The notes under the pieces are model-generated. The model was not told the DNA's origin. It saw only the letters and a program-made list of their open reading frames with translations, and searched no databases. A DNA stretch of 64,000 nucleotides from positions 57,483,980 through 57,547,979 of the forward strand of contig NC_068575.1 of assembly GCF_025698545.1 (NCBI RefSeq), written 5' to 3'. The first letter of the stretch is position 1, and every line of letters begins with the position of its first letter. The position numbers and the translations under genes are program-made. Source of the DNA: Gossypium raimondii (Eukaryota > Streptophyta > Magnoliopsida > Malvales > Malvaceae). This document shows, one piece after another, positions 1-12,802 of this stretch.

Positions 1-1242
1 AATTTTCATTTGAACGAGTCTTTTCTTTTATGTTAGTTTCTTCATTTCCGTGCTCCTGATTGCGTATACTTGATGGCATAATAGATTCTTATTTCCTTCT
101 AATTTAGCGGAATAAAGCATTCTCAGGTTAATTTGTGCTTTTTTGTTTTTATGCTGATTATCAATTAGGGTTTTATTAAAAATAAATTAAAATAAAATGC
201 TTAATTTGGAGATATGAAGATGAAGAAAAGGAGATCAGATCTTCTTTATCTCCTTTGGTTTTTAGACTTTTATCTAAGTTCATTAATACTCATGATTTTC
301 ATCGTGCTTTTTTGCGGCTTACAGTATTTTATTTTTATTAGTTTTTTGGAATTCGCTGAAGTTTTGCTACTTGAGGTGGGAACTTTAAGTTAAATATATC
401 TAAGGGATGAATTTGAAATGCCTGAATTTTAAGCGATAAACATGGAATTTATAAACTAATATTGATATATAAAGTAGAATATATGTTATAAATGGAATTG
501 GTTTGCAGTGATTTAATGTTAAACTGTTATGACTGAATTCTAGTTTTGGAATTAACTTGCATTGCTTTATCATGTGCAATGGCGTTTGCTTTTGTTCTTT
601 ACTTGGGATCTTTAAATCGGTGTATTATTATTTGCGAGTAGAAACAGAAGAGGAAAGTTATACGAAACAGTCAGGTAGAGGGATGATTATTTTGTTACTT
701 GGACTCAGATGTGAGTATTGGACGCGGATATATATCTGACATGGGTATGTTAATTTTTTTTTTGAAGTTTTTTTCTATGTATTTGGAGTGTCTTGGAGTG
801 TCACGTTCCCATACTCATGTCTTAATATGCATCTGGCATGAGTGTCGGACATGGGCACTTCAAGAAAATTAAAGGGTTGGAGTAACATAGGATGATTGAG
901 ATATATGAATCTTAAAAGATGACAATAAAGAGAAAAGAAGAGATAGAAAAAGTTAGAATCAAATCCAGCACTATTCGAAAGTTTTTGGCCTGTAGATAAT
1001 GGCATCCACTGCTTGAATCATTGAGTTAGTGAAGGAATGTGACAGTGAAGAGTTTGTTAGAGACACAATTAAGGCTTGAATCTTAACAATTTGTGTTTCC
1101 TTTTATCGAGTAATGCAGTAGGTTTGATTTTTAAGTCATTGGAGGTGTTGATGAGAAATGTTTTCAAAGTTTTTCAAGCATCCTCCTTTATAGTTAGCCA
1201 ATTGTTCTTGTTTCAAGTAATTGATTGTTTTCTTATTTTCAG
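1..1242 (+). other. Intron upstream of the first visible VTI1 exon
   Basis: The SNARE exon beginning at 1243 opens in the middle of a codon and is preceded by a pyrimidine-rich stretch and AG (1241-1242), so an intron ends here. The start codon and the N-terminal 30 or so residues expected for this family were not found in 1-1242, so exon 1 should lie left of the window and this whole stretch is intron. It is AT-rich, and the short open frames in it are not gene-like. Inference from family structure. Confidence 0.6.
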
Positions 1243-2385
1243 AGCAGAAAAAACAAAAAGTTTCTGATATAAGAGCTGGATTGGAGAATGCAGAAGATCT
1301 GGTAACTGGTCATTTCATGTTTTGATTCTCCTATGTGGTTTTTCCTTTCACTTGACTATTTAACTTGTTGCTTTTCTGGTTATCAGATTCGGAAAATGGA
1401 CCTTGAGGCAAGAAGTTTGCAGCCAAATGTCAAGACTATGCTTCTTGCTAAGTTAAGGGAATATAAATCGGACCTTAACAATCTGAAAAGCGAAGTTAAA
1501 AGAATTGCATCTGGCAATATAAATCCAGATGCTCGAGATCAGTTGTTAGAGTCTGGAATGGCTGATGCACTCACGGTATGTTTTGGTTCTTCTAACTTCC
1601 TTTTAACATGCCGTTTTGATCAGTTGTTACCGTTTGCTTTCCTTACATTTAACTTTTGATTACTTATAGATGAATATGTAATAGGCATCAACTAATCAAA
1701 GATCAAGACTAGTGATGACTACAGAGCGATTGAATCAGAGCAGTGACAGAATTAGGGATAGTAGAAGAACCATGCTCGAAACAGAAGAGCTTGGTGTTTC
1801 CATTCTTCAGGATTTGCATTCGCAGCGACAGGCTCTCTTGCATGCCAATAACACGGTATCTCTTTTATTCACTGAGGTTTTCTCCTCTGTTTATTGCATA
1901 TGACCTCCAATTCTCTACCATAAGTAGTATGCTTTTTTTAACTTTGGTTTTCTCGTATTTGAGTTATGTAACTTCATTCAAGCCCTATTTGTCGACTGTG
2001 GAATAGTAGCTATTTTGTTTGATTATTATGATGTTAGTATTCTCATCTCGTAGCCTTCAAGCATATTATTCTTTTGCTTCTTCCTCCCTCTTTTCTGCTG
2101 ACTATTGCATGAGCATGTTATGTCAAAAAGCTTATACAATAATCCTAAAATATCTCACATTAAGCTATAATTTTCGACTGTAAACCAGTTTGGATATCTA
2201 TTAAAAAGTTGGGGTTTTTGTTACGGTTGCAGCTTCATGGAGTGGATGACAACATTGGCAAGAGCAAGAGAATTTTGACAGCCATGTCAAGGAGGATGAA
2301 CCGGAACAAGTGGATCATTGGCATCATTATTGCAGTTCTTATCATCACTATTGCCGCTGTTTTATACTTCAAACGTGTTAAATAG
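1243..2385 (+). CDS. VTI1-type Qb-SNARE (vesicle transport v-SNARE), 3' four exons
   Basis: Exons read as 1243-1301, 1387-1575, 1685-1855 and 2233-2385 (TAG stop), all bounded by GT and AG. The joined product carries the N-terminal SNARE regulatory helices (KMDLEARSLQP, KLREYKSDLNNLKSEVKRI), then the SNARE motif (RDSRRTMLETEELGVSILQDL, HGVDDNIGKSKRILTAMSRRM) and a C-terminal membrane anchor (IIGIIIAVLIITIAAVLYF) with a four-residue lumenal tail. This is the layout of plant VTI11/VTI12/VTI13, tail-anchored SNAREs of the trans-Golgi, prevacuolar compartment and vacuole, where they pair with SYP-type Qa partners in vacuolar trafficking and autophagy. About 190 of an expected 220 or so residues are present; only exon 1 is missing. 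A possible poly-A signal (AATAAA) is at 2623-2628. Which VTI1 paralogue it is cannot be settled here; it looks nearer VTI11/13 than VTI12. Confidence 0.93.
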
Positions 2386-2628
2386 GTAGTGGCATTCTGC
2401 ATCTTCACCATCTTGGCTCTGGGTGTTTCTGAGAGTGATAAGTTTATTTTGTCCTTGCAATGTGCTTCATTAATCCACAGACTCGGTTTTATTCATTCAT
2501 TCATTTCAATTCTATGTGGTGAACGTTAAGAAAGAGGTTGACTTCAGTCCTTGGATTTGGGACTTCCTTTTAAAGATTTTATCATTTATTTGGAGGATAA
2601 TGTGGTGTCAGACATACAAAGAAATAAA

Positions 2629-4288
2629 TGTTGTTTATATACAATATTGGGGTGAGGGTAAATGGGTTGAATTTGTGTCAAGTGTTTGACAAAAATTTTA
2701 ATTATTGTTCCATACAAGTCAAAAGCATAAATATATATTATCACGGTTTTAGCATTTTATATAAAATGGTAATTTATTATACACGATCTTTGCATTTTCC
2801 ATTGGATCTTCTTTTGTGATGGATATCCATGATTATTTTAGAACAACTGCAAACTAATGCTAAAATAAATAAATAAATAAAATATCGAACTCTATTCTTT
2901 GAATGATAGAGATATGCACATCAACTATTGAGTCAAATGCTAAAATCCACGATAAATGAAAATTAACGATGATGGAGTTAATTTTTTAGAGATCATTAAG
3001 ATAAAATTGAAAATATTTATAAGTTTTAAGGGTTAATTTTTTTAAAATTATGACTAAATTAATATAATATGTAAAATTTGATGGCTAAATTTATTATTAT
3101 TATACCGATTTTTAATTGTCACGTCTGCGTACCATTTGTAATTTTAATAGGAGTGAATTATGTAACCTTGGTGCTTAAATTGTAAATTTTCTATTGTGAG
3201 TGCCTAAAATGATTTTTTTTTGTACTTGGCGACTATCTATGTAATTTACCCTGAAATAATTAAAATAATTTCTAACTAAATAAAAAAATTGCCAAAGTTG
3301 AATTGGGTGGATTAAAATTTATATGCACCATAATTATAATTATATTGGTTGGATTATCAAAATCGTAATCACATAAAAATTATAAAATATATATAAATAT
3401 AAGTGGATCTTTTCAATAAAAAATTATAAAAAATAAAATTATTCAAAAATTAAATCTAAAATTGGTGTAAATTAAAGAATTATCCACAAATATGTTATTG
3501 CTACAGTTATGGTTCAAGCCACGGCTAGAAGTGATACCTAAAGCAACATCATGTGTTACTAGCATTGGATGAATTTATCAAAAAGCAAGGGAATACCATT
3601 CTTTATGTGCAGATTTCATTACAGCTTATGCTTAATTGAATTTAGTAATAGTTGAATTTTGTTATTAGTTTTTATACTTTACAAAAGTATTTTTAATTTT
3701 TATATTTTTCGAATCGATCAATTTTAATCTCTATACGTTTTGAATTGTTCGATTTTAATCCTGATCCAAACAGTAATAATTAAACTCATTTGATTAAATT
3801 CAATTACTATCATACATATAGTCTATTTTCTCCAATTAAAAAACTAAGACATCACACTATTGCATTATTCTACGAGCAGTAACTACCTTCTGTAACAATA
3901 TCAGCACCCCCAAGGAAGGATCTTGGATCAACCTGTTATGTTTGCCGCGTATAATCATCCAGTTGAATCATTTTAAATTTTAAAAATTGATATGATAAGT
4001 AACATTAGGTATTATTAATTTAGGATAAATTTATCGAAAAAACACGGGAATAATATAGCTTGTGTAATCCGTTGAAATTAAATTTAATAATAGTTTTTTT
4101 AATAGATTTAATTATTCTGATTCTTTGTAAATAATATTTTAATTTTAATAAAAACAACTTTTTAAATACTTTCAAGGTAGCCCAGGAAATGATATTTTGT
4201 CAACCGTCCCAACTACTTTACGGGGATTGGCCTTCAACCGAAATGATTTAATATTATTTATAAAACATCTTAACAGCATTAAGCAGCA
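2629..4288. other. AT-rich intergenic stretch
   Basis: Between the SNARE gene and the tRNA gene the sequence is AT-rich with stops in every frame. Phrases near 3000-3250 and 3650-3800 resemble worn non-coding repeats common in plant intergenic DNA, but no terminal repeats or target-site duplications could be set. I see no gene. Confidence 0.5.
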
Positions 4289-4361
4289 GGGGATGTAGCT
4301 CAAATGGTAGAGCGCTCGCTTTGCATGCGAGAGGCACGGGGTTCGATCCCCCGCATCTCCA
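4289..4361 (+). tRNA. tRNA-Ala (anticodon UGC)
   Basis: A complete 73-nt cloverleaf without intron. Acceptor arms GGGGATG and CATCTCC pair fully and include the G3:U70 wobble that marks alanine tRNAs; the discriminator base is A. The anticodon stem is CTCGC/GCGAG around loop TTTGCAT, with anticodon TGC at 4322-4324 (position 34 of the tRNA). The T arm contains GGTTCGATCCC, the usual internal B box. CCA is not encoded, as expected for a nuclear gene. A T run at 4377-4381 could be the RNA polymerase III terminator. Confidence 0.97.
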
Positions 4362-4376
4362 TTTACTTATACATTG

Positions 4377-4381
4377 TTTTT
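4377..4381 (+). terminator. Pol III terminator of tRNA-Ala
   Basis: Five consecutive T residues 16 bases after the tRNA 3' end, the normal termination signal for RNA polymerase III. Confidence 0.6.
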
Positions 4382-4850
4382 AAATTTTGGTGAAGTAGCT
4401 CCGGCGGTTATCTGATCTCTCTTTCCTGAAATTTCTACAATCTGCAAGCAAGCAAGCTATCATCAGCACCCACCTTTATCCTTTCACCTTCTCTGCCATT
4501 ACCTTTCAATACCACATTTCTCTTAAATTAGTCATTGTTTAGCATTTTTGAACTAAAAAGCCACCAACATATGTATATATGATACGGTGAAATGAGAATA
4601 TTAAAATAAGATAAGAGAATAAATACTTTCCAATTAACTAACTATCACCATGCAGGTTAGTTTTCAAGTACATTAAAAAGTTAATTCATGAATTTAAAAA
4701 CTTTCATCACCAATCGTACTTTCTGACTTACCCCTTTGACAAGAATGTCGCGAATGGCGCCACCCGGTATGAAAGTGAAAGCGGGCGGAAAAACAAGGCT
4801 AATGGTGATCTCACAGTCACCCCTAATCCGGCTTTTGTTGCCTCTTCTAA

Positions 4851-6148
4851 TCATGCTTTCACACCAAGTGCGAAATGCGATGATGAGTCATTTACTTTGT
4901 CAAGCCCTTGGAGTTCACATCTTGTCTGCAACGGCACTTCACCTTTGGATTTACATATATATATATATATAAGGGATGAAGGAATGGTGTACATGCAAAG
5001 TGTAATGATCACTTGGAGTACTGATTGATGACCCATGCATATTAATATGGAACTTCATCAAGCTTTATTAATTCACAGTGAAAATATGGTTTACATGAAA
5101 AAGTGTTATGAATAGGTTTTCAAGATTTTTCCATCCAATGGTGCATCTCCCTCATTTCAAAGCAAAAACAATATTAGTTCAATTGCTAGTTGTGAGTGAG
5201 GGTAAAAAGACTCTCGGTAAAGGAAATGCTATGGTTTGAAACCCAAGGAGGTAAAGCTTTGAAAAGTGGATTAGATGCTGAAAAACATGAATACCTTGGC
5301 TATAAGTAGACACACAGTGACAACCTGGTTTGATTGTGGGATTATACAAAAGCTAATTTGTTTGGTTCACATATTTGCTTACCGACTGAACCTCAAGAAG
5401 TTTTGTGATATCCGAAGGAACTTGGGGTGGGTATTTGCATTTCAACCTAAAGTCAATTACTGGCCACACCTTTAGGCCCACCACCTTTAATGGCATCATC
5501 TTAATCCTCCATTCATCCTGCATTATATGTTCAACCCAAATTATACCATACTGATTTCTAGCTGTTTCAATATCTGAAATCTCTATAATTGTTGATGGTG
5601 TAGGTAAATGATGATACAATTGAAATCTTCTGTACTCCTCAACTCAACTAATGCAAGCTTTTAGAATTTAATCAACTAAACTAAACTAAACTCAAATTAG
5701 AAAAAAAAAAGAGCAAATTACCTCATAAAGCTGTTGGATACTATGTTTGTGAGGAAACATGGCATTGAAAACTCTGGGTTTATCCTCCAAATACTCGTGA
5801 AACAAAGCCTGTACAAACCCCATCTAGGTAAGAAATGAGTCAACCTATGTTGACTCTGTGATTCTCAATAAGCTTAATATCGGAATCTCAAGAAAAGAAA
5901 AGAGGAAGTGGGCATACCCAAGGAGTCTCATAAAGGGGAATATCAGTGACTATTTTTGCAGAATAAGTAGCTGGCTTTACTGAAAACTCATTCCTCACCA
6001 AATATTTGTGGGATTTTGGTTTCATATTCTTTAAATGCCATTCAAGTTGTGGTTTCTTCTTCAGCTTCACTTCCCTTTTCCCATTCCTCAAATTCTCAAG
6101 CCTACGCTCTAAATGATAGTTCAGTTGCAATGGAGCAACTTTACTCAT
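4851..6148 (-). CDS. DUF1997-like protein, probably truncated gene
   Basis: Four minus-strand exons join in frame: 6148-5918 (ATG start), 5808-5722, 5637-5383 and 4925-4851 (TGA). Each junction is GT-AG and each exon is a multiple of three, giving about 215 residues. Recognisable blocks are FSVKPATYSAKIVTDIPLYE, ALFHEYLEDKPRVFNAMFPH, EWRIKMMPLKVVGLKVWPVI with DFRLKCKYPPQVPSDITKLL, and CELQGLDKVNDSSSHFALGV. I match these from memory to the DUF1997 family, plant and cyanobacterial proteins of unknown function, often chloroplast-targeted. Two oddities suggest decay: the family tryptophan before EL is cysteine here, and the frame stops just after FALGVKA, where family members usually continue for several dozen residues. 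No transit peptide exon was found upstream. An (AT)n tract lies just upstream (on the minus strand) of the last acceptor site. It may be a transcribed short variant or a pseudogene. Confidence 0.55.
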
Positions 6149-8174
6149 ATTCTTTGTTATTTCCTTCGCTAAATTCTAATGCAAAACAAACACTGCAAAA
6201 TCTGTGCATCCATTCTGTATTCTGCATTTTGTCTGTAATTGTATTTGAAGTATTTTATATTTTTTGGTATGCTTATTATATTAATTTTGAAATATTTATA
6301 TATTTTTAATTACTTTTCATGTTCATGTAATTGTGGTGCCTAATATTTTCACTTACGTAGACAACTCAGAGAGAGAATGCAAACATAACAATATTATTAT
6401 GGTAGATGTGCTTATCTGTTGCCCTAAATCAGCCAAGTGAATTGATGTACTAATGTCGTGTTTATTTTTTATTATTATCAATTCTCTAAATACAAATACA
6501 ACATAAATGACTAATATGTTAAAACGTTAAATAAAAATATTATATATATGTATTAAATATATATGGGTTTTGGTTTTGATATATTCTAATTTTGAATTTA
6601 TTGTACTTTGGAGTTACTTATATGTACTATAGTTTTAGTGCATTGAACATGTATTATTTGTGATTTATATTTGTTAATGCGTAAGATCAATAAGGGAGGA
6701 GGCAAGAAGAGAGTGGTGGTGTACCACCCTCCTCCCGACTTGATTCACTGGGTCTAGATCTCAGGTGCTATTATACATACTACTTAACAAAAATTTCAAA
6801 ACAGTTGACAAATATTACTCTTAATCTAGAATGGTTGTTCACTAGGGATACTTACACATTCAGTTGATTTCCACACTAAGTTGAATACTATCAATTTACC
6901 AATCAATTCATATTCCAATTCAATATTAATCTCAAACTCATACTAATAATGAAATAACTAGATCGTTCAGAAGAATTCTTCACAACTCTTGCTACAAACA
7001 CGATGATACCCAGATTAACGAATAGTGTAGTTACCATGAAATTCTAGAATCAAAACAAGATGCTATCCAGATATGGAGGATTTTAGATAATTCATATAGA
7101 ACCCTACATAGTACAGACAAACTTAGACCAATGGATACTTATTTCTTTCATAATTGCGAACACGCCTATATTTTAAACTAACAGATTATCATGGCGAATA
7201 CCCTCTTCGAACATACAGATGCGTACTTCTTTTCAAGGAGCTTCTCTTAAGAATCTTTTGGTTACATCACAGAACTAATTAAACCAAAATATATTCAAAC
7301 ATATCATAACTTAGCATAGAGATATCTATCAAGAACATTTTGAATGTACCCAAAACTTACCACAATGCGATACATAATTCTCCATATAAACTTAGCAAAG
7401 TATGCCACAAGGGTCAAACAAACTACGCCACAAAGGCTAACATAATACCACAAATGCCAACTTAAAATGCCATAAAGGCCAAATCAGAATACGCTAAAAA
7501 GGTTAATAGAATGCAACCTAGGCACCCCATGAACTGTCATGTTTGCAATATAAATTTGCCTAAACTCACATTGCGTGAGGTTTGCCCATTTTCGCCCTAG
7601 AACATGCAGAGAACCCCAGTCGATAAATACGGCTCATCCGCCTTTTTCTGAATATGCCATAGCCATGGACTTTTCTTCAGAATTGTCCTACAAATATTCA
7701 TGTTTATTGTCTCGAAAGACTTCATCGAATACCACCACGGTGTCAAAACTCACATCACATAACCTCTCAACACTTCGCTAAACCCCATTTTCTCAACATT
7801 TTTAGTCATGCATCATATATCTACCTAAGCACACATTCTTGTATATATATACATTTGCTTCACAAAATCACATGCACCTATACATACAACATATTACACA
7901 CTTAACTCTCATGGGTATTACACAAAATCACATACACACGCTTAGCAAGCACTCAATGACTCATGCATCGCTACAGAAACATCAACCATTATAAGTTTCT
8001 GGAATGATTATAGGAATTAAGACTAAAGGCTCACCTGATACGTACATACAGTAGCTCGAAACTCCAGACTCAGACATTTTTCTCGAACCAACAGCAGCCA
8101 CTACTAAAAAAACATAAATTCACTATTACAACTCTCATACTTACAATTTACTTATCATCTAAATCATAGATAAC
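6149..8174 (-). repeat. Probable minus-strand gypsy LTR fragment
   Basis: No gene is visible. The part from about 6800 to 8170, read on the minus strand, resembles LTR sequence of large plant gypsy elements: it includes the 22-bp minisatellite at 7401-7511 and the phrase GTAATACCCATGAGAGTTAAG. Neither end nor any target-site duplication could be fixed, so extent and family are uncertain. 6150-6690 is plain AT-rich DNA. Confidence 0.35.
7401..7511. repeat. 22-bp minisatellite, five units
   Basis: Five head-to-tail units start at 7401, 7424, 7446, 7468 and 7490; the first is 23 bp and the others 22 bp. The shared core is TRCCACAAAGGCYAA followed by an A-rich tail. Units differ by several substitutions each, so the array is old. 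It lies inside what looks like an LTR fragment. Confidence 0.75.
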
Positions 8175-10018
8175 TGTTGGAAAAATCCGGTTTGAAAATA
8201 GTTTTCTTGCAAAGCAGAAAATTAAAATTTTGAAAATCTACCGGGTTTGTGATGTTTATAGCAATAAACCTTAACCGAATTCGTACTTGTGTTTTTAGAT
8301 AAGCGAATTCTTGACGTTTTTTGGCTTTCAATCAAACGATCTTCTCTACTATTCTCGTGCCTCGAACTGCTTCGAGTGTGTGTTTGAACCAATTGAATCA
8401 AAACATAGAAACTAGAAAAAAAAATCCTTTTGGGGTGAAAACAAAAATTCTTTCTTTAATAGATTCCGATAAAATTGTTATTCTAAACAATATTTTTATA
8501 AGTTGGGAATAAATTCTCTCTATTTTTTGACAGAATAACAACCTCTCAAAAGTTCTGTTAATAGCTCTACTAGTGCCATCTATTTATAGGAAGAAAATGT
8601 AGAACTATTGTAGAGTTGTAAAGGTTTATTTTAATTAGAAAAACAACATTCTACTTAGATTAGGAGAGGGGTGAATGACTCACCCTTGTATTTCTACTAA
8701 GGTTGTTACCCCTTTCATGTTATATGAAGGGTTTTAGGCCTCTCTCACATCGGGTTCAATTACGAGTACTTCTCGGGCCTTTTTGACCCAATACTCTGTA
8801 ATATGATCTGACTTGATTTAGTTTTTTATTTCCCAAAATAAAATTTAATATCTACATATTAAATGATTTTCTCACCCTAATGTTACCCTAGTAAAATTTT
8901 GACGATTTTATCCCTCAGTAAAATTTTGACGATTTTACACCCGTTAAAATTTTGAGAAAATTCATTCAATATGTCACAACTCAAGATGTTCATTATGATT
9001 GAATGATTTATTTTCCTTTTCGGGCTTCAAAACAGTCCAAAAACATAAAATTATTCTTCCATCATTTTTTAAGTAATCCTATATAGGATTGTAAGTTTTC
9101 ATTTTTATTTTCATTTCCATTTTTTCTATTCATTCTTTTCATTTCTATTCAAACATGCAATTCATTTTTTGTTTTAACGAGCTAGCGGAGGGACTGATTG
9201 GACATATGTGGTTGAGGCTCAAATGATTTATAATTAAGTTTTGACTTTTCGCCTATTAATTATAAACTCATTTAGTCATGAAGTCATTTTACTATAGTAT
9301 CATGACTGACCTCTCTTCAACTACATACTATTGCAAAAACAACTACTAAATGCTTGTCTAATGATCTTGTCATAAGTGTGTTACCCTAATAGGATATCTT
9401 TGATCTCTTTGGGATAATACTCATTCTCCCAATATGATCCTATTTTATCTCATGGTAACCATTACATCTTCCTTCATGAAAAGTCAATTACTATCAAATA
9501 GTGATCAAGTCATCCACCACAAAGACGGACAACTCGTGGCCACGTTTACTTTTCATCAACCATGTAATATCAATGGGAGGATATCATTTACCCATGTTTT
9601 GGGCAATGAATTTCACTGTTATGAATGACGTTACATACTACAGAAGTTGTACATCCAACATACTAGCTTTCTATTCCTTATCTATTTGAACTTAAGCTTT
9701 TACTTACATCAAAGTGTATGAATCATGCATACATAGTTTGTCATCCACTCAAGATTTAGGTATACCACACTATGAACGCCACAAGTGAATAAATCCATAA
9801 AGGGATTCATAATCTATTTTGCTTGAGTCTTGTCCGATGTACTGCCAGTCCATTCAGTCACATTTATGTCTCTATCTTCTAAGAGTCATCTGCTCCGATG
9901 CCCAAGACAAGGCATCTTCCATATTGGACTTGATGGACAACATATTAGTTCTTTAATCTATTTGCTCATTTTCGATTAGACTAAAGACATGTTTAGGTTC
10001 GTCTACTAATACAAGCTA

Positions 10019-12761
10019 TGTAACAGCTCGATTTTTCAATGATGTTGGAAATAGTAGTTTCGAGGCCGCCAAATCTGGCAAGTAAGTTCGTAAATATTAT
10101 TATTAAATATTTATGAGTCAAATATGGTTTTAAAAAGGTGCTTGAATTGGTAATTTATATTTTATAATGATTTATTAGGTTCGAGTGGTAAAACTCTAGG
10201 TCAAGTGGTTTTAGAAAGTGAGGTATCGGGACCTCGTTTCTATAAAATGAGTCATAAATATTTTTATAAATATTTACGGAGTGTCATTAAGGTGGTATTA
10301 AAGTTTCGTTGAAAATTTTTAACATTTTGATAGTTAATTAATTAAAAAGGACTAAATTGAAAAAGATGTAAAATTTTCTAATTATAATAATTAAGTGATT
10401 AAATGGATTGATTAATAAATAAATAAGGAATTAAGTAATAAATAAACCTAAATTAAAAAGGTGGGGCGGCAAGTTAAGGAAAAATAATAAAATAAAGCAA
10501 ATGAATGGCAAAATGGTAATTTTGATGAAATTAAAACATACAAATTGAAATTCTAAAAGTTTCTATGCAATTCATCTTCAATTTCAGCTTAAACCGACAT
10601 AGAAGAGAGCTCTTTAAGCTGATTCTTCATATTTTGCTTCATGCGAATTCAATTCTTATCCGTTTCTTGTAATTTTTATGTTTTCGAGATTGTTGCAATT
10701 AGGTCCAACTAAACCATACATTCGTTTTTTATTTTATTAAAAATTTTTGAAGTTGGTATTGATAAATATTAGATTTTTTTATGAATAACATGGATTTAGA
10801 GCTTTGATTATGTTGTATGATGATTTTACAAAGTGATTTTGTTAAATATTAATTTTAGGATTAATTTGTGAAAATGTTAAAATATTAGGGTTTGGTAGTG
10901 AATTTTGGATTTATTAAGGGCTTTATGAGGGCCTATAATACAAATTAAGGGATTAAATTGCAAAATTGTAAAAGTTTAGGGTAATTGCATAAATTTAAAA
11001 ATAAAAGGGTATTAATTGTAAAATGAATTGGAAATGAAATATATGCTAATAACTGAGTAATTTTATATTCTAGATCAAGATCTCGTAGAAACTCGTGAAA
11101 AAAGAAAAATAGCGAAATAGTCCCTAAACTTCTACAATTACTACAATTCAGTCCAGGTAAGTTCGTACAGTTAAAATTTAACATTTGTATAAATTTATGA
11201 TTGGTATTATGTATATATTCTATTGTTGGAAATGAATTATTGTTTGAATTATAATATTGAATTAGATATTCGGTTTGAATTGAACACGGGATTTGAGTAC
11301 GTTCGTGATTTGGTGTATGACGGGGGTTTGGAGTAGAGATGGTATTGGAGGAAGATATTAGTATTTTACCCAAGTAAACCGGGGTTCAGCTTTGTTGCGA
11401 ACTCTCGTGTTTTACTTTCTATTTGGCGTGATTGCGTAGATCAGCTCTTACGAGCTTCTATTTAGCTTTCGAGCTTCTGTTGGCGTATTCGAGAGGACTA
11501 GCTCTTATGAGCTTCAGTAGACAATGTACTCTTATCCATAAGTCGTTCTTCGAATGGAGAAAACTCAGTAAGGTGATTTATTTAATGAATTTGAAAGACA
11601 TGTTACTTATTTTTGTATTGATTTGAATACAGATGTACTTATCGATTGAAGTTGTAAATGACAGGGAATTGTCATGAATGATTTTTATTACTTAATTTAT
11701 TTTAGTTAGTTCGGTAAGATTTTTATTTAAACCGTTGAACTTATTTGTCATGAAGGTTGGACGATCGGATCAGCACTCAAGTCACACTATCCAACTTATC
11801 TCGATAGTTTTTGAAATATTAAATACAATTTATATGACAAGTATAGGTTTTTGTACGGTCTTATTCAAAGTTTAGCTTATGTAAATATTACGAATAATAA
11901 TATTTTGTTTATATAACCAACTTACATATTGGTATGAGATTAATGTGTAATTGTGATGTTAGTATAAGTGATATATGTATATATGTATTTGACTTGTAGT
12001 GAACTTTGGTAACTTGGTTAGGCAAATTAATTAGGTAAGTTTGGATACTTGGTTGACATGTTTTTAAGTTGTCATTTTAGGTGCCTAAGGGCATATTGGT
12101 TGTATGTGGTGATAATGCATGTTTGAGACTTGATTTTTAGCTTGTTTTGAATGCTTTGTTATAGCTTATTGATGTGAATTTTGTTAAGACTAGGTTGGTG
12201 TAAATTTGAGTGAGAAATGTGGCTTAGAAAATGGATTATTTTCGTCCACACGGGTAGAGACATGGGCATGTGTCTCAGCCGTGTGTGACATACGGCCAAG
12301 TGACACGACTATGTGTCCCCTGTATCTTCTTAAAAAAGCAAGTAAGTATGCTCACACGACTTAGCACACGGGGCTGTGACTTGGCCGTGTGACCCAAGTC
12401 AGAGAGTTATATGGGTACGGACACAGCTGGACACAGCCGTGTGTCCCTATTTCGAATGCCCACATGGCCTGAGACATGGGCGTGTCTCCTGACTATGTGA
12501 GTCACATGGCTGTGTGACCCCTACAGTTTTGAAAATTTTCAATGTTTTCTGTAAAATTCTTGGAGTACCCGATTTAGTCCTGACTTGTTTCTAACGCGTA
12601 TTTTGGGGCCCGAGGAATCTTATAAGGGATAATATGTTTGATTTCGATTGGTTTATGACATGAATGTTATATTATATGAAATGTCTATTTATTTGGTCTG
12701 TAAACTATGGCAATGCTCCGTAACTTTGTTCTAGCGATGGATATGGGTTAGGGGTCTTACA
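10019..12761 (+). mobile_element. 2.7 kb gypsy-type solo LTR (copy 1)
   Basis: Begins TGTAACAGCTCG and ends GGGGTCTTACA, the TGTAAC/TTACA termini of a large-LTR plant gypsy group (probably Tekay/Del-like chromoviruses). Flanks are AGCTA (10014-10018) and AGCTG (12762-12766), a 5-bp target-site duplication with one mismatch. There is no internal region, so it is a solo LTR left by recombination between two LTRs. The 3' third (12240-12530) is packed with CACACGG/CCGTGTG words. Open frames inside it are chance. Confidence 0.75.
12240..12530. repeat. CACACGG/CCGTGTG palindrome cluster inside LTR
   Basis: About 290 bp in which CACACGG-like and CCGTGTG-like words alternate on both strands, for example around 12247-12320, 12352-12400 and 12422-12522. 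Many pair with each other as short inverted repeats. It is more GC- and CpG-rich than anything nearby. This kind of block is frequent in LTRs of cotton gypsy elements as I remember them. Confidence 0.6.
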
Positions 12762-12802
12762 AGCTGTCTTTTCGTTCTACTATCCGACCATATAATACCG
12801 CT

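Noticed and set aside
4736..4972. 78-residue plus-strand frame
   Set aside because: It overlaps, antisense, the last exon of the DUF1997-like gene and ends in the (AT)n tract; the minus-strand reading has family matches and splice sites.
7401..7511. CRISPR-like reading of the regularly spaced repeat
   Set aside because: The units abut without unique spacers, and this is a plant nuclear sequence.
10945..11373. 142-residue minus-strand frame
   Set aside because: Lies wholly inside the solo LTR at 10019-12761 on the opposite strand and has low-complexity N/H/F-rich composition.
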